The notes beneath the pieces are model-generated. The model ran no database searches, was not told the origin of the DNA, and saw nothing but the letters and a program-made list of their open reading frames with translations. From Aptenodytes patagonicus (lineage: Eukaryota > Chordata > Aves > Sphenisciformes > Spheniscidae): DNA of 64,000 bases. Of this stretch, positions 13,501 through 25,500 are shown one piece after another (within the stretch, counting starts at the first letter, position 1; every line of letters starts with the position of its first letter). The position numbers and the translations under genes were made by a program. The stretch is from assembly GCF_965638725.1 (NCBI RefSeq), contig NC_134953.1:10315001-10379000 (forward strand), read 5' to 3'.

Positions 13501-16500
13501 ATCTTTCGCTCAGCTTTCAGGTTCCCCTCCTGCAGAGATGCAGACACAGGATGCCCAAACCACTTGATGTACCTAGAGTTGCTTTTACAGTTTTGAGAAC
13601 AGCTAGCCTGAGGCATGCAGGGTTTGGGGTGGCGGTGTCAGTACTGGGATTCAGGAAGAGAAGTCCTTTCCCCTGAGCTGACTGCAGAGTCGGGCTGGGG
13701 AATTATTTTCCATCCAGCTTTCCTGTAGAGAGGGTGACACTCAGGGTTTGCTTACTTGTTGTGCTGGATGTGCTTTCTGTTTTCCAGTCTCCTCGCTTTA
13801 ACTCCTTTTTTGGTGGGAAAACGTTTTTCCTGGGGGCGTATTCATATATTCCACATTCTGGTCTCCCCAAAGTATTATGAGAATGTCGAATGGGTACTGT
13901 AATTTCCAAATCTGGAAGGGAAAATGAACAGCTCAGAAGGCTCTATGCAAGTATAGCCTCTGAGAGACAGCTTTGCACCCAAGAACAAAGTTAAACACAA
14001 TCACGTAAGGGCAATTGTAACTGTACATGAATGAATCAAGATTCACTCCACAGATGTGGGCATCCTTTCCTCAAGTCTGGGAAATTGAGGAGTAAAGCAA
14101 CTTCCTTATGTTTTAGCCAACAGGCACATGGATGTGAATATTAAAATATCACATAACTATGATAAACACGGAGACATTTCTGCCTGAAGAGCCTATTAAT
14201 ATTGTTAGCTGCTTCATTACCAGAGAATGTCAGAATCAGAGACTGTTACCTGCACTTTTGTCTTTTTTTTGCTTCTCCATTTGCCTCCTGGTTATGCTGT
14301 CTCGTAGCCGTTTCAGATTTTCCTAAAAATATTACAAGATATTCTTTTCAGGGCTTTGGATAAAGGAGGATGAGCAGTTTTCTGACAATACCAATATTAT
14401 ATTTCAGCTAACTTTGCAACCAAGCTGTAACAAAGCCTGCTAGACCTGGCTGAAGTCCAAACCGTGTCAACAGGTTTTAATCTATTCCCCTCAGAACTCC
14501 ATGTGTGCCTTTCAGAAGCCAAGTTTTTTCAGATGTTCATTGTGTATGTTAAGGTCAAGTTCACAGATTCCCTGGCACTTGCAGATAAGCAGCACATTTG
14601 GTTTAGAACTCCCTCTATTTTCTGTTTCCACTGTGACACTGGCACAGAAACAAGACCGACGATCAAGTATCTGCACAGTCCTTTCTGTACTAATGAACAG
14701 GTAATTCTGACTGCAGGGACAGAGGAGGCTGCCACGCATCCCAGAGTGATGGGACAAGTCAAAGAATTCAGGATGTCCTCACTGAAGCAAGAGGAGACAC
14801 CTGGAAACGTAACTGGGAGCAAAGTCTCTTCACCATTGTGTGGCAGCATACTGCACCTGACAGTAAGGAAAGGTGGGGTGGGGGTGGGGGGAAGACAACT
14901 TTTCCAGCAGGGAAATATGTACATATGTAAGAGGAGGAAACCACTGAATAGGCGGAAAAGCAGACAGAGCAATTGCTGTACCATGAGGCAAGATCTGGAG
15001 CAGAGACTTTGAAAGCTGCTCATGGGATGGGGCACCGAGCATGCCACTTCATCTCTGCTACAGACATCTACTAAAGTAACACTGTGTTCTTTATTGACAG
15101 AAGAAGGGATTCCTCTGCCTGTTTCTGGGTAGAGAGGACCCTTCCAAGCGAGAAGCAGGAGGAGAACAGTCTTCGCTTTGTTCTGACAGCTCCCAAAACA
15201 GCGTCACACACCGGAGACCAGCACCTCAAGCGTGAGAGCAGACTGCCACAGCATGAACAAAAGGCTCCAAAAGAAGCAGGCAGTGGTTTTAAAGAGGGAG
15301 CCCCACTCTAACTTGAGAATGGAAATTTTAAACTATGACTGCTAGTTCCACCAGTCATTATGTTGCTGCTGCCAACATAATGACTCCTTCATTCAGCTAA
15401 GCCACCCAAACGCTGTGCTTTCACTAATGACTGTTGCTAGACCTTGCCTAGCTGCAAAGAACAAACATGTCCTGGAGCCATCAAACACGCAGGGAGGGAT
15501 CGGACCATCTACAAGATAGGACTTTAAAGCCAATACACCATCTGGGACACTGAGTCTTCACTGATCTGAAATGGATGAGAACTGACAAGCTAAATGTTCA
15601 TCACAGAAGTCTCCTGCCAGCAGGTAGGTGCTAGGTGACCTCTAGAAAGCTAATTTAGCCAGCTGGATTTGGCCCAATTCCTAGTGTACAAATCTCCAAA
15701 AACTAACAATACTACTGCAAGACAAACGGATCTGTAAAATAGCTACCTGCTTGCTGCTGCATGGGAACAGCCCCTCTGTGTCAGGAGAGAACTCTGCTAG
15801 CTGGGGGACTGTGCTAGCAGTCTTCCTGCTCCAACCAGGAAAGAAATGTACCCACACTCAACAGCTTGTGATATATACCTAGAGTGACAGCTGTATTTCT
15901 TAAACAGTGGAATAAGCCTGTACCTGCTGGAACCGGAATGATTCTGATCTCTTTTTCTGATTCAGTTGCCACTCCTTAAAATGAAGTACAGCTTCATCAA
16001 CGGTGAGTATGCCCATTTTCACTTGCTCCTGTAATGTAATCAGCTGCCGTTGACCTGGGGTTTTCATTCCAGCAAATGGATCATATATGCTTGATTGAGA
16101 CAGGTCCCTTACAGGCCTGACAATTGTCTCTGAAGAGAGAAGAACACCAAACGTATTATTGAACTTCTGGCATCTGCCCTCCTCACTGAATACAAAGAAA
16201 CTCAAGCACCCTTGATATAGCAGAGATTCAAAAAAAATCAGTATTACAGACTGAGTGTTTCCCTAACCAGAAGACTGTTTTGTCCTTATGCCACCCTGCT
16301 ATTTGTCAGGGCTAAAAGCCCAGCTGAGAGGTAGCCTTGTAGGCAAATATGTCCCAGGGATACCTCTGTTCTTAAAAACATAATTTAAGTGAACAGCACA
16401 AAATGTACTCCTTAAAGTGCTCTGCTTCCTCACTGCAAAAATCTCTCTCTCCTCAGCAATGCACAAAACAGAGCTTTCACCTTGGCAGTCACAAAGCTAG

Positions 16501-19500
16501 ACTCTTCCTAGGTAATCTGTGCAGTGTAACTCCAGAAACAGAAAGGTGAAAACTCATCCTACTACTGATGCTGGCTCTCTGTAACTCATTTGCAACATAA
16601 AGAGGAGTTCCCAATACATGGGATAAAAGCTCAGATGTGGTTCCTGGCACTCTGATAGTGCACAGGATAAGAGATGAAAGAATAAGGGCACAGTTTTGGA
16701 AGTGCAGAGATCATTGGCAAGCAGTTCACTAATGGATAAATCCCAGGAAATAATGATCAACAGGCAACGGCTATATCCAGAAGATCAAAACTGGGACATC
16801 GACTCCGTAAAGTAATATGGGTCACAACATAAAAAAGGACTTCAATGATCATTATGATCCTGACCAAGGATAAACTCAAAGACAGGGAGTACATATGTTG
16901 ATAAAAGGGTTACCCCCCTCACAGTCTGCAGTTATAAAAAGTTTCCAATGTTACATAAGGTCGGAAAGGTTGGGTCATTCATATACAGCTATTATCCCCA
17001 GAGCTTTGGGTGGTTAAACATTGGAACAGGCTGCCCAGGGAAGTGGTTGAGTCCCCATCCCTGGAAGCATTTAAAAGACGTGTAGATGAGGCGCTTAGGG
17101 ACATGGTTTAGTGGACACGGTGGTGTTGGGTCGACGGTTGGACTCGATAATCTTAGAGGTCTTTTCCAACCTTAATGATTCTATGATTTGTAAAAGAGAC
17201 TATTCTGTCACATTTCACACAAATGAAGCTACCTCAGCAGTTTTTCTTTCGGATTACTGGAAAGATTTTCAGGGTGAACTTCTGACTTACCTTTCTTAAC
17301 CTTTCCTCTAGGGACATAGATATTCTCAGATCTTTGAGCTTTCTGTGCAAAAACTGTAAAACAAACACTCTTTAGATACTGAAATGCATCTCATGAAGAC
17401 AGAAATAGCAAGGATGAATATGGGAAGCATACACAATTCTGCGCTGCATTACAGCTTGTGTTACCCTACTAAGTCCATTGAAGAAAACAAGATACGAGTT
17501 GTACAGTAGAACTCCCCTTCTATTGACCTCAAAGAATTTAGCTCAGCCACCTCCAAGAGAAAGCTGGACATGCTTTCCCCACAGTCCTGTCACAGGGGGA
17601 AGGAAGAGTCACTGAAATTACTCTCCCACGCATTACTGTAGTTCTTAGAATGTTTGTGAAATATGACCAAGATTTCCAAAACTGCCTAGTGAACTAAGAG
17701 GCACAATTTTCTTCAATTTCAATTAAACCCCACCTCAGAGCAAGGTATTGAGGTATAGAATCATGTCCTATACAAATGCTATTGAATCAATGATACCATT
17801 ACAGAGCAGCAATGTCTCAATTTATTAGCTTGATTGTGTCCTTATAATATCAGGATCTTTCCTGTTTAGTTGGATTTGTTTATACCATTTATGTGTAATC
17901 TGTCATCCTACTGCTTTCATTAAGAGCAAGCTCAGGCCAAGACCTCAGGATACAACATCCCCACATTTTCACAGTAGGCAGAAGATGAAAAACAGATCTG
18001 TAATTGGATCCCAAAGGTAATCCAGCTCCAGAGCCAAATAATCCAGGGGTCTCAAAAACGTGTAGATTTTCTTGGCGTTTATTTGGCAACTGGAGCCCAT
18101 GTCAAGGCCATTCTACAGTTGACTACTCTACAGTTAAGGTCCTGGTACCCAACTCACTTTTGGAGATGTACAGCTCATTGTCCGGCTGTGGAGAGCTGGA
18201 TTCTGGTCTTGGAACAGGAACTGGAGGTCTGCTAGCCATTTCCTGTGGAAAAGTATCTTGTTCCACTGAGTAGTATACATCTTCACCATACTGCTGGTAA
18301 CCTCCTTCCTCTGAATCTGGCACATCCATGCTACTGCCTACAACAGAGTAGAGTTTGTAAGAAAAACAACCTGGCCACTTCACTGAACGCTGGATCCCTC
18401 CAGGTGAACTATGTACCACATTCTTACCAAGCTGGCCATTTCACAGGCAAAAACATCCATTTTTGCAGTGACTTAAAGTGCCAAAGCCCTTCAAGACAGG
18501 ACTTGATAAAGTAATTAACATCTAGTAGCATGTAAGTGTTTGCCACTAAGCCTGTACCATCTGTTTTGGTGAAGAAACCATAGTGGAAAACCTCATAACT
18601 GTTTTTAAGAGCTCAAGGAACAGTTAGTTCAATTAATTCCAGTTAATTAACATATTATAACAGTTAAGAAATCAAACAGAGCACTGGTTTCCAAAAGCTA
18701 CTTGTGGTAGTCTACAAAGTACTACAGAGAATTATTCCTTTGTCTGAAATGAGCCATCGCCATCAGCTGACAATACATTTGATCTCAGAACAACGTGTCT
18801 CAGAGGGAGCTGGGTATGCACATCTGTACTTAACAAGCCCAGCTACCATTATACCACCTCATCATCTCCATTCTATTCTCACTCCTAACATGGCTACAAA
18901 ATCAGCAAATGCTGTCATACCTGATTTAAAAGCTAGTTTCCCTCTGCATGCTAGCAAAAAGAATTAAGAGCCCCTGGGCTAACTCCCTACTCTGTTACCA
19001 AGTCACAAGTGAATACCTAACCACTGGACTGACTTTCCTTTAGCGATGCTGTAACACCTAGTTGAGTCAATGCAATGGGACTGCCAGAGCATCAGTGTTG
19101 GCAGGGAAAACAGAACAAGATGTTGAGAGCCCCAGACTTAATCTTGCTCTGAGTCCAGCTGGGTCACCTACAAAAAGTGAGCCTGTATCCCATGGAACCT
19201 GGTGAGTAAGGAAAAGGCTTGAACAACGCGATCATGCTCAGTGGGGATAGCATGGAGCTAAGGCCTGGCTTTGGTCAGAGAAGGCAGAGGGAGCACTGAA
19301 GAGGCAGAGCGTAGATCAGGTTTGGGAGCCAGCAGTTCTTTTCCTCTTTCCAGGCTGCTGTTTTCAATGGATAGACTTTTGAATAAAGCATCTACATTAA
19401 AATTCATCACTAGCTTGTGCTGCTCTACTCAGCCTCAGCCCATGAGGGGAGCCTGCACCTACATCAGGACACCAGAATTAATTCCCATCACTAAGATAAG

Positions 19501-22500
19501 GACGAAAGAGACATTCCTGAACAGACACCAGCTGTGTGCTTGCACTCACTGGTAGGCAGGGACTGGAACTAGAAATCACTCCTCCTCTTTGGTAAGAAAC
19601 TAACCGCATTTGTGAAATCACCTCACAAGCTGCTTGTTCTGTTGTGCCTCGTTTGTACCCACTAAGGCAAAACTGTCCACGTCAAACAGTGTGGACTAGC
19701 TCCTATCCTTAACAGATCAAGGAGAAATCTCAAGTTCCATTTAATTGCTTTAACTTTGCTACTGCCATCCCTCTCTCCAAACAGGTCTCACCTTCTAAAA
19801 ACTTGCGGAGCATTGAGTCTTTTGTAGTTAGAGAAACTTCATCTCCGGCAACTGGAGTGTCTGGTTTGGACTGAAGCATCTCTACATCTGAAAAAAATCA
19901 GAAAGATGAACCCGTTGATTATGCCCTTAAACATGTAGAACAATGTAATACAATATAATAAAATGATGTGATATTTCTGACCGGACCTTTGGTTTATGGT
20001 GAAAATCTGAGAGGAAGCCGGGCAACTGACCAGACATTTGGCTCAAAAAAGGCTCCTAAGTTGCTATGTTCGGTCTACTCTGCACAAATCTCTGCCAGCT
20101 GCCTGATGCTTACGCTTGAGGGTGACTAACATTGCTTATTGAGAAGTTCTGACAAGGCTCCAAGCAGGCCCTGAGGATTAGCTATTATTGAGAGCGTGTT
20201 GGCCAGGTGAAGGTTTTGGCCTCTGCACAGTGCTCCTGAGAGGCCAAACTGAGTGGAAACTCTGTGACTTGGCAAAACAAGACATTAAGGGCAATTTGCC
20301 CATGACACAGAAGATAGCATTTGTTTTGTTTATTGGATAAAAGTCAAAACAGCTGGCTGAGTTAATTAGTTGGACTGGAAGGTGTTTACAGGGTTAGATG
20401 ATAATTTAGTATTGAGAAAGGAGTGACAACAAACAATAAGATACTTTGTTAAGTCAGTGTTTTGACATGAAGAATTCTGATTTTAAAAAAAGGGTCAACC
20501 TCATTGTAACCCTAAAACTAATCCTAAAACGAAAATAAAGTGTTAGAAACCATGTTCCTAATGATATTAAAAACAAGAGTGATATAAATGAGTTGTTGAA
20601 GCTTATTGATATAAGTGAATTGTTGAGGCATATCGTGAAATATCTATTACTATGTAAACTAGATGGTTTGGGTTACATAAAAGAATATGAAATATTTCTC
20701 TATAAATGTCTTTTTAATATTTGCTGACCTTTCTTATTTTTTTCCTGCAAAGCTGAGGAGATTATGAGAAAGGGATAAGAATATGCTAGCAAGATTTTGC
20801 TGTGTTAGAATGTTGTGGGTTTTTTTTAAACAATAATTGTCAAAGAACCCACTGACAGTCATGTGAATGCACCCAACCTAGCTTTAACCTCACAGGAATA
20901 CCTCCGCATAGCCATAGCAGTACTGCATGCTGTGTGGACTAACCACACCAGCAGCTTCTCAAGAGCTCTGCAGTCCATGCCAAGTTGCATGCTGCTGGAG
21001 CTAATCTGCTCACCACCAACCTAGTATAAAGTTCACTTCAGTATCACTGCACTACATGGAACCACAGATTTGACATTTGAGCATCCTAAAGAATCAGCAC
21101 TACAGAGCTGTATTTTTCTGTAGAGCGGTTTTTCCACCTTGCAGCCACCTTGATTATTTTTAACACAGCTTTTAGAAATGAACCTGTAGCAAATACAGGC
21201 CCAGAGGAAAGCCACTACTTTATGGATTTGGGGGCAGAACAGAATGTGACAGGTGTGCGAAGTTCCTTTCATTCTCTGTGGAGGGAACAGCATCTTCCCA
21301 GTTTTGGCTGTGCTCTGCAGGATTACTAAACCAGCAGCGTAACAGGATACTGCAGGGTTTGTTTTCTATCACATAGCCAATGTAGTTAAATTCATCGACT
21401 AATTAGTTCTCCTTAGAAGACATGATTGCCACCTTGCTACCCTCTTGCACACGGGCCTGTTTTGCATACAGATGAGACCTAACATCTCACCCATGCACCA
21501 AAATTGAAAAGAAGTCATCGACGAAGTCGATGACACCTTCTGTTCCACTTGCTGCAAAAACAGGCTAGTGAGACAGAAGTGACAAGAAGGTGGCGCACAC
21601 AAACTGGCTGTCACAGGAAAGGTCCACAGATTTTCCTGAGGCTGCTGGGGAAAGTTGGTCTGAAGGGTTAGCAGGAAGAGGGTTAAGTAGTTCCTAGATG
21701 TCAGAATTTAGTAGCTAAAAGATATTTATTCAAAGAGTTTCAGTTTCCCTTTGCAGGGTTTAAGGCTTCAGAAGGGAGCTCAACCAACCTGCAAACAGAC
21801 AGACATACAGAAGATGAGTTATGACCTACAGACCCTTCACAATAGCGAAAATATCCATGCGTGGGCACCCTTTAGAAAGTAGTAACACCCTTCCCCCTTT
21901 AAACATTTGCAAACACTAGATGCCAGGTATTCCTGCACATAAAGTCAGCTACCTCTTCACAGAGACCAGTCCTTTATTACACAAGACAAAGGCTTCAATG
22001 TCTTGGCATAAATCACAGCTCAGAACTTTATAAGCAGTTATATTTTTGTGCACAATTCTCTCAGTTTGCTCAAGGATGACGAGGAGACTGCTGTTCCTTG
22101 CATTAACTGAGGAAAAAATAAAAATCAATGAGGACAGTGTTGAAAGCTTGGTCTCAAGAGAATAAAAATGGTGGAGGATGGAGAGGATATGCAAGAGTAG
22201 AATAAGGGCATCACAACTTAATTTAGATGTGAACTAACATCTACTCTTTAGGTGTTGGAGGTCTGCAAATTACAGAACAATAGATTTTAGTCAGCTGAAA
22301 CTCTCTAGGATAAAGGATTAAAACTCTGCATGAAACTCACACTATCTAGGGTCTGAGTGTCCACACAGTTCATAGATATGGAAACAGTGCTAAGAGTCTG
22401 GACTTGTTTCTACCAGCCCTTGGCCACTGCCACTGACCTTGAACAGAGGAAATACAGCCTACCTCTTTCCCCAAGTAAAACAGCATAGTAACACACACAC

Positions 22501-25500
22501 AAAAAAACCAGGCAGTTTAATCTTCACACAAATCAAACAGGTTTTCCGCACTTTCAAGGGTCCTTGCTCGCAGAGCCCCTCCTGCATGCAACTCCAGCCT
22601 ACTCAAAATACTCTGTTTTGCAAAAATCAGCAGGAGGTGCTGGTGAAAGAAAAGCAGAAAAAGCAAAGCGCTTTATCTGATGCTGTAGTTCATACTACCA
22701 GACTGGTATGATGGAGATAACTCTCCCTTTTTGCTATTCAGCTGCTGTTTGTTACAGTGTGTGAGTGACTCAGCTGCAACCTGCACCAACCTGGAGCGTA
22801 TTCTGGAAAATTATGTTTGACTTTACAGGTATTTGAAAAGTATAATAAGAAGGAAGTGCTCTTCTGAAGCGGGAACAATTAGATTAATGATAAGAAATTA
22901 AATAAGGCAATTCAATCTCATTATTAAAGAACAGCAAACAAGGTAACAGCAGGAGCTAGTAAGTTCCCACTGATTTGATTAGAGTACTTTATGATCTACG
23001 CTGCTCAGGGCTTTAAGACCTACCTGGGAAAGAACGCTCTCCCCCAGCAGAAGGGGAGGCAGTGTTCTGTAGATGAACAAAACCTTTTCTGTTTTTTTTA
23101 ATTCCATCATTTATCTCAAAACTTAAAGGGACAACTAGCAACTCAACACAGGTGTGTGCAACTCTCATGCGGCATCGGTTTAACCAAATTTGGCCCTTGC
23201 ACAGCTCCTGCACTTTCTCTGTAAATGTTTCCCCAGGACCAAATGGAGAGGGGGGAAAAAACCACACACGTAAAAATGCATTGAAAAGTCAGAAGTGGGA
23301 TGAAGAATACAAGAACTAGCAGAACACTCCGGTATTCAAGTATTTGCTACTACTTTTAACTCATTACAATGGCTCCAGTCCTGTGTTACCTTTTTCTCAA
23401 AGCAGTTCCTGCCAGACAAATTCACCCTGTGGTATTTAAATCTTCCTTTGATCAGCCTCTGAAAAACTGTGGTGGAAGCACATCTTGATCACAATAAATG
23501 GGCATGCTGCCACAGTATGGCTACACTTAAAATAGCCCAGGTATTGTCCTCTACACTACAGCCATAACTACTCACCTAAAGGCTACTCTGACCTGGAGAA
23601 AGTACCTCAGTATAAGTTATGATTTCCTAGGGAGTTTTTCATCGTCACAAACCTTTACGTCCATACAAAAAACTTGAAGCCTTTATTTGTGATGGCAGTT
23701 CTAAACCAGCCAGCACTCCCACTAATTTCAGTGAGGGTTTGCCTGTGTGCTGGTATTCTAAATAATATTGAAACACCTTCACTTTGAGAGAACCAATCTA
23801 AGTGTCGAGCATTGTGCCAATTTAACCTTACCTGTTGCAATACAGGTAGATTTTAAGCACCGTTCAGACAAGCTGTAAATATTCTTCAGGGAAAGACTAA
23901 CAGACTACATAAGAAAAACAGAGATTTTCAGTAAAAGACTCCTGAGTGGAAGGTAACAGAGATTTATGTGCAGGAACAATACACTAGGAGAACTCCAGAA
24001 GAAGCAGGAAACGCACTCACGCTCCTTGTTGAGGTATTACAGATAAGCCATATACAGCATCTCACCAGTGAGGAGAACATTTTAAAATGCAGACTCATTC
24101 AGCTCTGCTCTTCAGTAAAAGAATCACAAGTACCTACTTTAGGGACAGCTTGGGTTTTTACCTTTCTAGTCCTACTAGTCCTGCAGAGCCCGCAGCACAT
24201 TTGCACACCGGGAGAACTTTCTGGTGCTGATCCCAGAGACCTCTGCCACCCTGCTTATGTGGCTGTGCTTGCAGAAGCTTCCCCTAAAGGACATATGCCT
24301 GCTGGGCCTTTGCTACTGGGGAGGCTTAAGGAAAGCAGCCTGACTTAGGCTTCAAATGCACCACCTTTCCTAGCTCTCCATCTCCATGCCTGTCAGCCAA
24401 GCAGGCTCTGCTTCTTGCATGCATCCAAAACACCAGCCGAACTCCCACCTGAGATCTGTCAATCAGAGTAAGTGAGGGCAGGAAAACCTGTGTACTGGAA
24501 CTGTTTAACTTAATGTGGCTTGTTTGACAGAAACAGGCAAGGGGGGACACACACAAGCAACTGAGACAGCAGACTGAGGGAGGTCTTCAGCAGTGGAGAA
24601 GAAACAAGAGCCTTAAAACAATTAGTTCTTCCACCAACAGTCCGCAGGGCTGGCAAATCATAGATTTGCTTGGTTTTCTTGACAGGAAGCAATTCTGATC
24701 TAAATCTGAACCAATATGAGAATATTTTCAAAGAGGCTTTTCAGAGTCCAGTTCAAGAGTGGCACATTACAGGGAGCTTGATTTGCACCCACAAAAAAAA
24801 GGAATATCCCTTGCATAGTTTCTGGGAGATCTGGACATTTCAGGGGTGGAAGAAGACAAGTTGGGCTTAGCGGTTTTAAGCATGTTTTTTCCCCCTCCAC
24901 AGTCCTCGTCAATCAACCTCATTCAGAGGTGCACTGATTGCAAGCAGAGCTTTCAAACATCTAGAAACCCTCACCCCCATTACTGCGAACAACAGCAGCT
25001 TTGTTCCTTAGGAGTCCAACCGGCCTTACTGCTTATCTCCATCTGAAGGGAGAATAATCCTGATTTTGGTAGCAAAACTATCCCTGCAGTGGCCAAACAA
25101 AACTTCGCAGAGAAGAGTTTATGATTTCAGGCAGAGAACTGACAAAGTCTTCTGGACTCCATAATCAACGAAAATGTGTTTTATAACATCGTTTAATCTA
25201 AAAGAGGAGAAAAACAGCCCAGGACAGATATAGTCTATAAGTGAAAGTGTTTCAGTAAGAAAGCTTTTCCCCTGAGGCAGCACACTTAAAACTGCAGAAA
25301 CACCAGAAGTCCTTATGCAGGTACTTAAACTATAATAAGCTAGATTATCTGCTCATCATGGGAATCATAAAATATATCAGTGGGATGAAGCCAGATCAAA
25401 TAGGCAGATAAGTAAGAACAGCAAATTTACAATTGCTTAACACAGGTACTTAACTTGATATTTGCAATCGGCCTCACTGAATATTAATGGAATGGTGAAA

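Noticed and set aside
19980-20830. Possible decayed LTR element
   Set aside because: Composition shift and an AATAAA are present, but no terminal repeats, primer-binding site or coding remnant can be shown.
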